A stretch of 64,000 nucleotides of DNA from NCBI RefSeq assembly GCF_030867095.1, contig NC_081829.1, positions 54,454,491 through 54,518,490 of the forward strand, in the 5' to 3' direction. Each line of letters opens with the position of its first letter. Position 1 is the first letter of the stretch. Position numbers and translations under genes: made by a program. Of this stretch, positions 21,901 to 36,900 are shown piece after piece. A model generated the notes under the pieces. It had not been told where the DNA came from, searched no databases, and worked only from the letters and a program-made list of their open reading frames with translations. This DNA is from Alligator mississippiensis (taxonomy: Eukaryota > Chordata > Crocodylia > Alligatoridae).

Positions 21901-24900
21901 CTGGATCTCTGCTCATTAAGAAACTAAACATTGCTTTGATCAAAATAGGTGCTTGAGTTCTTCTGACAAGTGTTCTTATTTGTTGATATTACAACTTGGT
22001 AGCACATAGAAGTATAATTTCCAAATAATCCATACAGTAGCAAGTCTCCCACCTCAAACTATGTACTTCAGCTATTTCAGTCTACAAACTTATAAAACCA
22101 TATTTCAGGTGTCTGTGTCTTGTGGAATACCTGATTTCCGATCAAGAGATGGCATCTATGCACGTCTTGCAATAGATTTCCCAGACCTTCCAGATCCTCA
22201 AGCAATGTTTGATATAGAATACTTCAGAAAGGATCCAAGACCATTTTTTAAGTTTGCAAAGGTATTATTTTCTTGTTACTTTTATCATTTTGGACAGTAA
22301 AGACATACCCGACTCAGATAGGAAAACTACTGTCTCTAAAAAGTCATTCCTGCTTTCAGTTTTTTCATGAACAAGAAATATAACTCCAAACTTTGTTATA
22401 TCATTTTAATTGGGAGTGCCCTTACTCAGCAGCATAGGGAAACTCCTTGAAGCCAGTCTTAAAATGAACAGATCTTACTATTGTCAATATCTTGGCTCTC
22501 ATTGTAGGTATCTTGGTTTTAAATATCTACAGTTTGTGGGGGAAAGAAATTCTAATATGAGATATTTTATCAATGAGAGAGAGACTGTCTTGAGTGCCCC
22601 TAGCTTGGCTGCTCATTTCAGGGAGGGTAATTGAAAAATGCATTTGTAAAGAGTGTGATAATTTAGTTGGCATGGTGTTTAGTTTCAAGAGATGGCACAG
22701 ATATCTTTGGTAGGTTTTAAGGTGTTTACTGAAAAAGATCAAATAGAATGAAGGACTGTCACAGCACATGAGCATATACTCATAACATATTTGATGGACT
22801 TGTTATAGTCGACTACTCAAATTTGTAATATACAATGAGATTTTAATCGCTGGATATAGAATTAAACAGGGAAAAACATTTTCATGGACTAGCAAACTTC
22901 TTACAATTTTGTTTCTTGCACAGTGCCTACATCAAGCAGCAAGACATCTTGAAGAATGAAAGCAGTGGTGTTTGAACTCTGGCCTGCAGGCAGGATCCCC
23001 GTGCAGCCCACTGAGCTGTCATCCAGCCTGCATGGCTCCCCATGCATCTGGAAACTTTGGCAGTGGGGGAGCAGTGTTAACTGCTTCCAGAGTCACCGTA
23101 ATTAACATTGCCCCAGCTCTCCTGCCTCAAATTTCCAGATCCATGGGGAGCTGCACAGTCCAGGTGACTTGGACCCACGCACTAGATCCAAGATGTGGGG
23201 GGCTAGAACATTTTAAAATAATTTCTGCCTCTTGTGCTTTCACCCTCCTTTTTCATTCCACCCAATAGACTTAGTCTGTTTTATTCCTTCAACTTCAAGT
23301 TCTTTGTTCCCACCACCGAGGCCTTACATAGTCTTGCACGCACCTTTCTGTCTCTCTTTCTTACATTAATCCTTATTAAATTTATCCTAATTCTTTTGCT
23401 TTACCAGTTCCTTTTTCTCCTTCTGCTACTATTGACTGTGTCTGTTACCATGTTGTTTCTCTGTTCCTCTTTCTCTGGCCCTTTTCATATCTTTACCAAA
23501 AACCCTCTTTTCAAACATTTTCCCTCCTCTCTTCTTGTTAATAATCGCTATGTTCTCCCTTGCCTTGAACTTTGTGTGCATTTTACTTTATTTTGACCAT
23601 TGATTCTTTTTGGCAATGAACATATCTCATTTAAACTTGTAAAAAGCCACATGCACTTAACAGCACTCTCTAAAACTAAGAATAGCATTTGTAGTCTAAC
23701 TATCTAAGGTGATACTATAGGCCAGTTTGACCACTGCTACATTCAAATCAAGGGGTTATATGTTTATAAATACATTTCCCTGTTTAAAAGAGGCAAATCA
23801 GTACAGGAAAAAATTCTAGAGGTTAGGAAGGTTACAAAGTAGCTGCTCAGAGCTGTGAAGCCTAAACAACCTAAGTATATTTCCAGAATGTTAAGGTTAC
23901 ATTATGCTTTAAAATCCATGTTATCCTTTGTTCATGGGCTGCAGTACAAATTAGCCTCTAATTTTGGTGTGACTCCTGTATGGGTGAACAGAAGTTAGAG
24001 GCCAGCTGTTAAAAATGGGGTTAGTTTCAAAAGAAATGGGAAAAGATTATCAAAGCTCAGCTAACTGGCATTGACATTTTGTTCTTTAAACAGTACAGGA
24101 ATCTCTGTATTTGCTGTGGTTTGTTGCATAATGCTATATCAAGAACAGAAAATATTGCTCCAGCACTTATTTACCTATCCTAATGTAATTCTCAATTCTG
24201 CAGGAAATATATCCTGGGCAATTCCAGCCATCCCTCTGTCATAAATTCATAGCTTTGATGGATAAAGAAGGAAAGCTACTTCGCAACTACACTCAAAACA
24301 TAGATACACTGGAACAGGTTGCAGGAATCCAAAGGATAATACAGTGTCATGGTTAGTAAAACATTTCTATCTTTTTCCTGTTTTATAATGATAATATGTT
24401 CACTGGCAAATAATAACCAAAAATACCTATAATCTCTTAAGATTCGTACCTTTTATTATCTGAAGTCACGCATCTCTCAAGCAACATGCCTCCTGCAAAC
24501 TAGTATTTAGCTTCTAAATGTTAAATGTTCTGAAAACACTAACTAGAACTTAATGCTTTTTCAAAAAAAAAATCTAAGACGGAATCGATTGAGATTATCA
24601 ATCAGCGATTTATGGTAAAAGACATCATATACTGCAGTTATCCCAGATTCATCCAGGTTTCAATCTCCCATCCAAACCTGGGAAACTCAGAGTTATGGCT
24701 AATTTAAATCTAAGCATGTTAATATGAAAACACACATTTAAGTCACTTAACATCAGCTCCTTGTAACCACTATATGCTAATAGATGGGTTATATAGATGT
24801 AACAATGACAAATGCTCTTTAGTATTTGTGCTCTTGTATGAGGTTACGCCAATTTTTAAGGACACCTTAGAATTTTTTTTTTTGTCTTCCTTTTTTAAGG

Positions 24901-27900
24901 AGACTTTTATGAGAGAAGTGCTGGATGATTCAACTAAACATTCTCTTGTATTGCAAACTTAGCTTGGGCAGTATAACTACTATACTGAAACAAAAGAACA
25001 AAACAAAATGGTGAACCATAAAGCAAACCCAGATAAAGTATCTTTTGTATGTTTTACCTAAATAGAAAAACTAGCTGAAGGCAGAGCAGAATGGTGCCTT
25101 AGTAACTAACAGGGCACATTTTCTTGAGACATTTACTACAGAGCTGCCTAATTAGCTCTGCAATGAAGTCTCAGCATCTACATGTGTGGCTCTGGTAGGC
25201 TGCAGTAAACTAATTAATTCTGTCATAGGTTAGTACTTGTAAACACAAGTACTGTCCTATGGTGGCATTCCTTACTATGCATATGTAGATGCTGACAGGG
25301 CTGGCTAGGGCACAAGGGTACTTCAGTGCAGGGTCTGCCTGCTGGCTAGGCCCACAGCAGAGCACACTTATGCCTCAGCCAGCCCCTCCACAGTATGTTG
25401 AGCCGAGTTGGAGCAGCCCTAAGCTGGCAAGCTGACCCCCTGGATCCCCCCCCAGCTGGTTCTATGTGCTGTGGTCCCAGGTACAAGTGTAAATGCAGCT
25501 CCCAGGAGCAATATACTCCAGTGCAATATGCGCCTGAGTTTTTATTGCATTGCATTATCTACATTGTGTGTAGATGTGTCCACAGTTTAATTAAAATTGG
25601 TTAACCAGGTAGTCTCTAAGCCTAAGTACAGATGTTAAAAAACCCAAGGAGGAAGGGCTCCTAGTATTGTATCACACTTCACTCAAAGTGCTCTACATTA
25701 GGTCAGGCCTGAACACAACAAGTGTGCACTGTTCAGTGGGTGAGGGCTCAGAGCCTGCCCCCACTGGCCAGGTCAGTAGCCAGGGGTGCTCCTGTATACC
25801 TCCCAGCATGCCCTGTGGGTTTCCCAGGCTGCTAGAGACTCCTGAGTACAGGTGAATAGGCAAGCCATCCCTGATCAGCTGCTTGGTATGAAGGAACAGT
25901 CATGTGCTTTCTCCCCCGACCGTGTTCCCTGCTGCTCTGCCAGTGCCAGGAATCTGAGAGAAGCAGGGCTGGAAGGGACCGTCAGTCTGGGTTGGGGATG
26001 CTGGAGAGCCAGAATCCAAGTGAGGGAACCTTTTTGCCAAGTGCTGGTACGGGAAGGCTTGGCACAGGCATCTCACAGCTACAGTGGGGGTTGTGGACTC
26101 CTGTCCCTCTTGGATCTGCCATGGATTGGGGGTGAGGGGTGCAGGGCAGGATTGCCTGGGGCCAAGCTGGATGGACAGAGACATGCATACCCACCCACCC
26201 CAAGCCCTGCTACCCACAGAGCCAGCAGCTGCAGTGGCATCAACTCTGTCCCCGCCCCAGTGCCATGCCCCTGCTTGGGGCCATGCTGAATCCACATGGC
26301 CCCAGGCAGGAGCCTCCCGTCCCCGCAACCCCAAGCCTTGCTCCCTGTACAGAGCCAGTGGCAGCAACAGCACCACGCTATAGCTCTACCAGGCCCTATG
26401 CCCACAAGGCACAGCACATTGCAGCTGCCAGTTGCTTGCTCTGCCTGCCCTGGTCTGCTGCCATCTCCTGCCTGTGCTGGCCTGCTGCTGCCACCTGATG
26501 AGGGGGATTATCCTTCTGTCTGTGGAGTACCCCTGTCCTGCCTAGGCACATTGTATAATGCTAGAAAAATACAGAGATACAGACACTCCCTTCTCCCTAA
26601 TACAGCTAACTACCTGTCTCTAAATGGAAATAGGAAAGAACCTCAAGGAAGGTTCTCCAACACCTTAAATCCTTGAACCATAGAATGTCTTAGTTACTAG
26701 GTATTGCTCCAAGAGAGCCAAATGTCTGGAGAGAAAATATAAAATCTTTTACATAGACACAATTTCTGCCTTTGGCTGGTACCATTTTATATTCTGTATC
26801 ATAAGAGGCATGGAATCATGCTGCCTTTCTTTTTTTAACCTGATTTTTTTTTTTTTTTTCCTTTGGCTTATGAAGCAACTGGGGGCTGGAGCTTCTGTGT
26901 ATAATTGTTGCCATTCTTTCCCTATAAGGCTTGAGAAAAAATGTTTAGAGGCTTTTGGTACATATAGTCAGCGTGGAAACTTTTAGGAATCTTGCATAGA
27001 GCACGCTTAAAAAACACATGCACCTTTTTCCCCCAAAATCAACTCTCCACAACTTGAGTACATGCCATAAATGTGGAAGGCAATTTTCTTCCCTGGAATA
27101 GAAGCATGAAGATGTTAGGTTTCAAAAGGGCTGCCAACTTGTCAGCAAGCAAGTAGCAAGGGTGGAATCCAGCATTAAACCTTTCACATCCACCCTCAGC
27201 TTGCAGACACTGAGCAACACAGCCTCTCCAGAAAAATAACAGCTGTAGGCCATGACTGGGAAAAAAAAACTTTTCTTCCTACATTTTGTCTTCCGAAAGA
27301 TAAGGTGTAGTATGCAAGAAAATAAGGTACTAGCTAGATCAAGACTTGGATCTGTCATACCGCTGACTTAAGAAGCACACCAATCTTACAAAAAGGACTA
27401 CACATCTTTTGTTGTTTAAACAGATTAAAATATTTAAAATTTACCATCTTGTGTTTCCTTTTCTGTACAATTATGTGCATGAAAAAGTTTCAGTTAAAAT
27501 TATTTGATTAAAACCTAATGGTGTACCATCTGAAAACTTGAGGTTATAGAAGTGAATTACATTTGATTTAGATTTTGCTAGGTCTTCTTATTTTGTCTTT
27601 GTATACCATGCTTAACTCATCAGAAAAAAAATGTACCAGTTTATACTTCGCACACAAGTCACTCAAGCTGTCACACATTTATCAAATTAAACCTATCATG
27701 TATTACCAAGTAGGTACTCTGGTCTCTCATTAGAGAATTACTTCAAGAAAGAGCAGATAGTGAATTGCTGTCTGCTCTCCCTTAGGATTTCTGCTTGAGG
27801 AAAGGAGGCAGCAGGTGTAAATTACTGTTGGGATTTATGCCGAGCTCAGTGAACATGTAAAAGATTTACCTTATCTTTCCTATCTATTCAGTTCTTGAAT

Positions 27901-30900
27901 AAGAGGCCTTCCTTTCCCTCAGAAGAAAGGAAATTAAAGGTATTTTCTGCCACCATAGCTTTCACCTTTTTATCTGTTTGGAAGACTTCTGAGATTTCTG
28001 TCATGGCGTGGGTTTGTTGGTAGAAGAATTTGAGTTTGTCTTGGAGATGAGATGACAAAGTCAGATTTCTTTAACACAGAAAGAATCTAGCACCAGTTCA
28101 GACTGTCTCATCAGTTGGCTCCAACAATCTTGGAGAAGGCTTACTCTCCTTGTTATACCTAGGGGCATATCTCTTTCATGGCATATAGCAGAGAACTGTC
28201 TCCTTTGTAGTCTACAAGTGGCTCTGGTGGAAGACCAGCTGACTTCTATCAAATCTATGCCAACCCAAGACTGGCATTGGTTCAGTCATCTGCTTGCAAG
28301 TCACAGGTGAACATGTTATGCTACACTGGCCCTTTTAGGGTGCTGGGATCTACCTTCATGAGTTTCAAAAAGTCAGTCATTTTAGCAGCTTTTCTAGCTA
28401 AACCTCTGACCTGCAGCATCAAGAGAAACAGGATGCAAGGAGACATCCTCCTCCCTCCCCAATGGGGTACTGTTAGACATGGCAAAAGCTGTGTTGCAGC
28501 TGCTGGTTTGAATAAATGCGAGTAGCTGTCCTTGTCATAAAAAGGTGCCAGGTACCCCTTTAAGAGTGTAGGTCCCTCATTGAAGAGGTGGGGAAGGGGT
28601 GAAGGGTGGAAAAATCTAATAAAGGCTGAAGTCTTTATGACTTTATATGTCCATAGAAAAATCAACTGTTAGACGGCAGGCATAGTTAAAAGCAAGGACA
28701 GGGAAGGAAATAGCTTAGAATAAGGAAATAACAGGTTAGCAATTAACTTGGATACTTTCAAATCAGCAAGCCCCTTGAGAATCACCTTAAAATATTAAAA
28801 TTGTAGAGCCATGGGTTTTTATCTTTAAGAATTTATGGCGGTCAGGTGAGGTTCCAAAAGACCATCTATAATGGCCATCTTCCTTTAAAAAACAAAAAAG
28901 AAATGGGGTGCATCTACATGAGATATTGACTACACAGTAGCCTGTACTGTGCAGTAGCATCACAAAAAAGGCATTTGGTGCTACTGTGCACTAACTCAGG
29001 TTACTGTGTATTTATTTAGTACTTATATAAACAAGTACTAAATAAATGTGAGTAACAGCCGTGCAGTAGTGTCTCATGTAAATGAGGCCAGGGAAGACAA
29101 AAATGCAGACTCATCAGTCTACCCTCAATATATAGAAACATACTGGAACATACCAGCAAGGAATTTATTTCTAAGCACCTAGAGTATAACAAGGTGTTAA
29201 GTGACAGCCAACATGGATTTATTGAAAGCAAGTTGCATTTAACCAACCTGTTTTTTCTCTATGGGAGAAAAGTGTTGGGTTGACTAGCAAAGTTTTTGTT
29301 ACCATTTCACATGACATCCTCATAACTAAGCTAAGGAAATACAGTCTAAATCAGGGTAGGCAATATACGGCTTGCAGGCCAGATCCAGCCTGTGGAGGGA
29401 TTCCGTCTGGCCTGTGGCAGGTCCTCAGCACCAACTGGCCCAGGCACGGGGCAGCCCAAGTCATGGTACATGCAGCTGATCCTATTGCCGCCAGGCGCAT
29501 GATAGGATGGGGGTAGCATAGCAGTTAGACTTGGCTTTCTGGCAGCCCTTGCAGTGGTGGCTTGCTACCTGGTTGCTGCTGCCAGTCCTCCTGCACCCAT
29601 GGAGTGTGGCCTAGGACCCCCACGGGCAGGACGTACTTGGCTGGACAGATGGAATGGGGCCACGGGCAAGTAGGAAGCAGTGCTCAAGAGCAGGATGGAC
29701 AGGCAGGGGCCGAGATCATGCGTTGGTGACAGAATGGGGTTGTGGCCCAGGGCAAAGCCACAATCCGCTCCCTGCATGTCCCTACCTGCAGAACCAGCTC
29801 CCATCTCAGGAGTGTGTGGGGAGCAGATCATCGCTTTGCCCCAGGCCCCAGCCCCATGCTGTCACCACCTCACAATCCTGTCTCTGTCCGTCATTCTATT
29901 CCTGGATGCCATTCCCTGCCTGCAGCCCCATTTTATCCACCTGGCCAAGCACACCCTGTCCATGGGGGTCCTAAGCCATGGAAACCCTGTCTACTCTGTC
30001 TGGTTGCCCTAGCACCAGGTGCAGAGCAAACGGGCCCAAAGCTGGATAGGATCAAATTCTCCCTCCCACTCTAGCCTGCAACAGCTCACTCAAACTCCTT
30101 AAGTGTTCCTCCAGCCCAAATAGTTACCCACCCCTGTTCCAGATAACACTACTCTAAAGTGGGTGAAACTACTCCAGGAATAATCCTCAATGGCTTGAGA
30201 AAAGGAGCTATCAAGTGGTATTCCCTAAAGGTCCCTCCAGTATCTTTAGTGTCTTGGAGGACAAGATAGGGTGAATGCTTAATAGAATGTACAGATCATA
30301 TCAATCTCAGTGGTGTCCAGCAGACCCACTGGAAGATGGAATTAGGATTCAATATGGCATTGAAAACGCATATGAAGTAAATCAGCTGGCCTTAAATAAG
30401 GACAAATGCAAAATACTGTATTTAGGTTGGAACAATCAAAGGTACATATACAGACTGGGGAATAATGATCTGTTACTACAGAATAGGACCTGGGGGTTAC
30501 AATATCCTGCAAGTTTAATATGAGTCAATGTGCAGTTGCAAAAAAGCAATAGGATCCCAAGATATATTAACAGTAGGGTTGCATGCAAGCCATATGGAGT
30601 TATTCTTCCACTCTATATTCAGCAATAGTGAGGCCTCACTTGAAATAATATGTCTAGTTTTAGGCAGTGCATTTCAAGACAGGCAAGGAAAAACTGGAAA
30701 GTGCTAAGCAAAGAGTGAAGTTGATTAGAGGTCTAGAAAGCATAGCTTACAAAGTTGGAAGAACTGCGACTATTTAGTCTGGCGATGAGAAAACTGGACA
30801 GGGAATTTAAGTCTTCAGATAGAAAAGAGTTGTAAAGATGATAGGGATCAACTGTTGTCTGTCCATATGGGATAGGTCAAGAAACAATTGGTTTAAACTG

Positions 30901-33900
30901 CAATAAGGGAGACACTGTATATTAAGAAGAACTTTCTAATAATGGCACAGTTGAATGATACAACAGATTGCGTAGAGAGGCTGTAGTTCTTCCTCCTCAA
31001 CTTTTAAGTGCAGCATAGACAAATCCTTAACTAGTATGGTTTAGGTTGAGAATGATCCTGCTTTAAGCTGAGAATTGGACTAGATGATTTTCTGAAGTTC
31101 CTTCCAACCCTATCTTGCTATGACTTAGATTTTGTTCAGTAAAACTGGTTATGCAGTTGTTAATATGAAAATTGACCACAAAATATTTAATACAGCAATG
31201 CACATTTACCTTTGCAGATATCTTTAAGATGAACCTACAAAACAAAGCCTGGTACTTAACATTACCTTGCATTTACTGTTAGTTAAGAGCAAGCATACAG
31301 GTAGGTATTATGGAGTAGCTGGGGTGCTGTAAGCTTATATCCCAGCTTGCCTCACTATGGTATGAGCAGCTTGTTCATGTGTTGCCATAAGATACCATGA
31401 CCAATTCTCTGGCTACTGAGATGGTTTTCAGCAGTGGGAACTAAGAAGAAGTATAGGCTATAACTGGAGACTTGTCTTCAGGGCACTGAACTGTTCAGCA
31501 GAAGTAACAGTACCTTATATTGGCTGAAGGGCAAAAAAGCCAACATGCACGCTCTATAAATTCACATTTCTGTTTGAAACAGACTGGAAATCCTGACTAG
31601 TATCTAGTGTACAGTACAAGTCAGAAGGGCACATCCCCTCTTTGGCTGGATGCCATCAAATTCTGGGGCTAGTGCCAGCAACAGCCCTAGCTCTACACTT
31701 TTTAGGGTTCAGCAGTGAGTTAGCAGACTTTCTGTGCAGAATGTGCTAATCAGCCTCAATATTTCACTGCAGAAATCCATCCTACATGTAATATTTTTTC
31801 AGGGGGAGACTCCCACCATAGTCTTATTTGCTACTGAGTACAAAATACTTATACAAATACAAAATACTGTGGTAATGTAGCAGCTAAAAATAACCATGTG
31901 CTGCTGGCATGGCACAGTAACAGTTTTCTAAAGGAAGTACTAAATGACGGTGCAGTAACAACGATACCATAGGAGCATGTGTAGATGTGCCAAGCATGAG
32001 CAAGATCAGATAGGACAAGGTCTTAGTCATCATGATAGCAGCATATTAGCCAGTGTAGTTTTGGGTGTCATATCTACTGTAGATGTCTCAGTGGCCTCCA
32101 ATACACTTGTCTTGTCTGGATATCCCAGAACCAGAGTCTGGTACTGAATCCAGTTCCTAAGTTTGTTCACCTGTTTGTTTGCCTGGGCTATGCTGGCAGA
32201 TACTGTTCCCAAGAGGTGTAGAAAAGTCTTGTGCTGATCAGGAGAACTTCCACCAGGAAACCTTACTCTTCCAAATGGAAACAATTCTCTATTTAGTATG
32301 CTTAGAGTACTAATATGCCAGTTGAGAGCCCACTACTGAAGATCTTAAGCTATACCCAGCTGCTGCCAAATGCATGACTAGCAGTAAACTTCCCTTAGTC
32401 CACTTCATTGCATTTCCAGCCTGTCATGTTTCAATATAGTTTAAATTTGGTTTTCTCACAATCAATGTTATCAATATTCCTCAAGGCCTTTCTTCTTGCC
32501 TACTCTCTGATCAAAGAACTTGTTGGGCCCATATGATCACCCTTCCCAAACTTATACCGTCTTCTTTTGAACCAGTATCTGAATGTTCTACGTAAATGAT
32601 TTGCCATCAATTTGTGTTATACTCGGTGCAGAAAGCTGCAGAGCTCCAAACTCCTGTAAGTGGACTTAAACAGTATTCTGCAAGGATAAGCTGGCAATGA
32701 AACCACATCCCAAATTTATCTTTAAGGTGACTGTCAGACCCTATCAATTTCTACCTAATCACTACAAACATGAGACATCTTCAGAACTTTTCCCATTACA
32801 TTTGAGGGATCATGCTGCTTTAAGTTTTCTCCTACCTTTTACAGCCATGTTTGGTACACTGAAAAACCAGCCCATCTCACTGCAGAAAATTTCAAATTCA
32901 ATCACACAGTGTATTTCTCCTCTGTTTCTGAACATCAAGGAATATTCCACCAGAGCACAAGTAGCATCTTCTATCTGCTTCACAGATGGTGCATTAAGCA
33001 AACATGCACCTCTCATGCAGCTGCATGGGGCAATCCACTGTAACTTTGTTAAATATTATACATTTGACAAAGTAGTCAGGTTGGATACCAAGGTTGGAAG
33101 AGCAGTACCAGTACAGCTGCTTTTGTAACTTTGATGATACGCTTGCTGGTCGCCTGTAGTGGATATATCCTACGTTCTAAAAAAGGTTACTCCCCAGTAA
33201 CCGTGGTTCCTTGAGATGTCATCAACATAACTCCCATAGCTTGCCCTCTAGCCCCACTTTGCAGTCCTTTGCACCAGGAGGACTATAGGTGAGGAAGGGT
33301 CATGGCATCCTACTATTTATGCCCATGTATGAAAGTGTGAGGTAGTACAGAGCACATACAGTGATGCTGGGCTCTTAAGAAAAAAAATCAATCTTGCACA
33401 TGAGATAAATGCATGCCTGCATTGAATTGGAAGAACTGCATTTAAAGTAACTGTTCTTTTTCATCTTTAGTGCTATTAATGATTTTTTAAGTTATTTATT
33501 AGAAAACTTGATTAGGCCTCTAGCATTGTCAACAGTTCAGTCTAAATAATGTTTTTAATCAAGGTTTCATTTTTGCATAGGTGAACAATTCTCAACTTCA
33601 CCAATGTGATTCTTTACAGGTTCTTTTGCTACAGCTTCCTGTCTAATCTGTAAATACAAAGTTGACTGTGAAGCTGTTCGAGGAGACATTTTTAATCAGG
33701 TAAAAGAATACTTTAACTGGTCATGACTTACTAATAAATTTTATAAATACAGCCTCAGTTGCTTAAAACATCACTTTTTTTTTTAAGTTGTATATAACAT
33801 GTTTACTGAAATATTTCATGAAATTGAAAGCACTTCAGGAAAGAATTTATCTTTCAAGGTCTCCATGCAGCACTTGTAACCCAAATGGAAACCAGACCAT

Positions 33901-36900
33901 GAAACAAATTAATTGTACTAGTCTTACTATATAATTAATTGAGCAAGATAGAAATATCATGAATGGTAAGACGTACATTGGATTTAACATTCGTGAAATT
34001 TTTAATCTAAAATCAAAAGAAAGGAACAAAGGTAAGAAATTCTTCATATTATTTTGTTTCCCTATAAATGTCCAATCAGCATCTTGTTCAATCTAAATTT
34101 AAATAATTGTTAAATGAGCAATGGGTGATTCATATGGCAACATTGTTAAAACTTCAGTAATATTCTTTCCTTGAAATACCGTGTCTAATGCATATTTTCA
34201 AAGGCTTCTTTGAAACTATTGTCAGACTTCTAATACTCTGGGCTGTGAGAGAGATCCCACGTAAGCAGGCACACGTTCAAATAATCAAAGAGAACTCTCC
34301 TACATTTGTTCTCCTGGCAAAGAAACTTACCCAGAGCCACGTGCACAGCTGTTCGAATGTTGAGGCCATGAGGAGTGGAGAGCTTGTAGTGCTGACACTA
34401 TTCAGCCAGGGGGTGGGCCCTATGCATGCATCTCAGCATGCTTTGCAGGCTCCCTTAGTCTGCCTGGCGACAGATTGCAGTAGTGCATGGGGCAGCCTCG
34501 ATTGTCCAGCCCAGACGGCCCATAGTCAGCCTGTGTTTCCCTGCAGCAAAAGGTGAGGATTGTGAAGGCGGTGTGTTTTTATCCTTCCTGGAGCAGCAGA
34601 ATCCAGTAAGCAACACATTGTCTTCCCCCGGGGGGGGCAGGGATGTTGGAAGACTGTGTTCTTTTCTGAGAGAAGCCACAGCATGTACAGAGATTTGTTT
34701 TTCCAGAAGAAACTCTCCTGGGAGTGATTTAGCCCTGGTTGTTCCCATGTCATTTTTCTCCTGGAGCTGCCCTTTTTACTCTAGGATAAAAAGCCTGAAC
34801 ATCTGTACACTCATGGTTTCTCATGGGAGAGGGGCAACTCTCTGAGGAAAAACTGTCTGGATGAGGACGTTTCTTTCTTCCCTTCCCTTCAAGAGGCAGA
34901 GAAAATGCTGAGTTAGGCAGGAAGATCTGGAAGATGTAAACAAGGGCCTCATACAGACATGGTTTCTCCTAAGAAACCATGAGTGTACAGATGTTCAGGC
35001 TTTTTCTACTGGGTCCAAGAAAAAAATAACTTGGGAACAAACAGGGTTATTCAGTCCTGGCAGAGTTTCTCCTCGGAGAACAAATCTCTATACATGTTGT
35101 GGATTATCAGAAGAGAACAGTACTTCAACATCCCCACTTCCCACCCCTTTTCCACCCTCCCCAGGGAGACTGTGCAAGGGTTGCTGGACTTCACTGCTCC
35201 AGCAGGAAGCAGAACACACACCCTTCACATTCCTCACCTTGCGCTACAGGGAAACACAAGCTGACCGGGCTGCTCTTTGCACTTCTACAATCTGTCCCCA
35301 AGCAGAATACAGGAGACTGCAGAGCATTCTGAGATGTATGCACAGGACCTCCACCCCCTGGTTGCATAGTGTCAGTACAGCAAGCTCTTCATTCTTCATG
35401 GACTCAGCATTGGAATGTCTGTACACACAGCTCTAGGTAAATTTCTCTAGCTGGAGAACAAACCTGAGAGAATTCACCCTGATTATTTGAACATGTGTTT
35501 GCAGATAAGTTCTGTTCCAATATAGAGTCCAAACCTAGTAGATAGGACTTTTCTTTCTATGAAAGTGTGGCTTTGAATGTTCTGTCACAGATGCATAGAA
35601 CAGTTTCCAAAAATGGCTGTTAAAATGAGAAATGCAGGCTGAAAGATACAAGCTTTCCAAACCAATTTAAAATATAATGGCTGAAGAAAGATGAGATTCT
35701 TTCAAAAAATTACTAAAATACAGATTTAAAAGTGACTAGATTTAAAAAAAGAAAGTTCAGATAAAACTGACCTTTACCTGGTGACTGTAGCATTCTTTAA
35801 GGGTTGCATGTATGGTTTCTGGTCAACACCTTGTAATTCTTTAAAACATGAAATATCCACAGACCAAATCTGGTTTATATTGCTATTAGGAATGTTACTT
35901 GTAATGTCTGTTTTTCAACTTCGAATTTTTTTTTTCCTGTTTCACTGAGGCTGCATGTAGCTTAATTTTTGTCTGCATGTAGTTGCACAAAGCTTTATTT
36001 ATTTTGATTTAGTTGCCAATTCTCCATGTCCTTTCCTCTCTCTTGAATATTTAGATCATTACAAAGCCTGATCATCTGATAAAGCAAACTTCCTCTTTGG
36101 CTCTTCTCATTTATACAGGTTTTTTGTTAAAAAAAACACTACTAGAGTTTCACCACTTTCTTCTTAACCCTGTCTTCCTATAACCCAGGGGTTGGCAAAA
36201 TGTGGCCTGGGGGCCGGATGTGGCCCGTCAGGCCCCTAAAGTTTTAGAAAATTAATATTTATCTGCTCCTGGCTGCCTGTCATGCAGCCCTTGATGGCTT
36301 GCCAAAACTCAGTAAGTGGCCCTCCACCCAAAATAATTGCCCGCCCCTGCTATAACCTGTAGTTTGAATAAATGGTATCTTAAGAAGTATACCTAGAGAA
36401 AACAGGCATTTTCTTTGTTCAGGGTATAGGACTTTTAAAGGACCAGGACCTTGCAATAAGAACAGACTTTCTAGCCCAGATGCAAGCACTTACAATTTCT
36501 CTGGCCATCCTGCATTGCTGTATTGCTACCTGGAGTTACTTAGGGCTGTCTTCCTATGGCAAGCCCAGGTTCTGAATAGTCCTGAACAGTTTATTTTTGT
36601 ACAATGTTAATGTTCCTGCTGGTGAATATAGCTTTCAACTCTTAAGAAGTCAGTGGGAAGGAAATAGTATGTCCAAACTTCAGTGTGCCCCCCAGTAGCC
36701 TCTACAGTATCTCCAGTTTCTCTCCTGTCTTGTTATACCCCTTGGTTCCCACTGCCTCTTCAAACTATTAAAGGCCAACCTTTGTCTCCCATTTTAGATG
36801 AAATGGTCATCTAGGTCTGAAACACCAGATAATTCTCTACTTAAACTGCAAGGACTCCCTTTCTTCTTCCTTCTGGTAAATAGCTTTGGGGTTTAAATCC

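Larger units (their letters stand above)
19404..22108 (+). other. SIRT1: SIRT1 intron 3
   Basis: 2705 bp with a 241-bp hAT MITE and a 1.1 kb hAT-like element; otherwise unremarkable. Confidence 0.85.
24352..33619 (+). other. SIRT1: SIRT1 intron 5
   Basis: 9268 bp, the longest intron. Contains MITEs, a GC-rich repeat block, a CR1 with a nested hAT element, and unclassified old repeat-like sequence at about 27850-28520 and 32030-33300. Confidence 0.85.

Noticed and set aside
20803-21911. Open frames up to 166 codons in SIRT1 intron 3
   Set aside because: By-products of the GC-rich hAT-like repeat; the same pattern occurs at 46232-47541 and 9605-10669.
25852-26676. Clustered open frames in SIRT1 intron 5
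   Set aside because: GC-rich repeat-like DNA with frames on both strands at once and no conserved motif.
27850-28520. Possible old retroelement coding remnant in intron 5
   Set aside because: Some phrases look pol-like, but no catalytic motif is visible and the family cannot be named.
32030-33300. Possible old retroelement or repeat in intron 5
   Set aside because: A few words resemble repeats common in reptiles, but neither ends nor conserved protein motifs could be defined.
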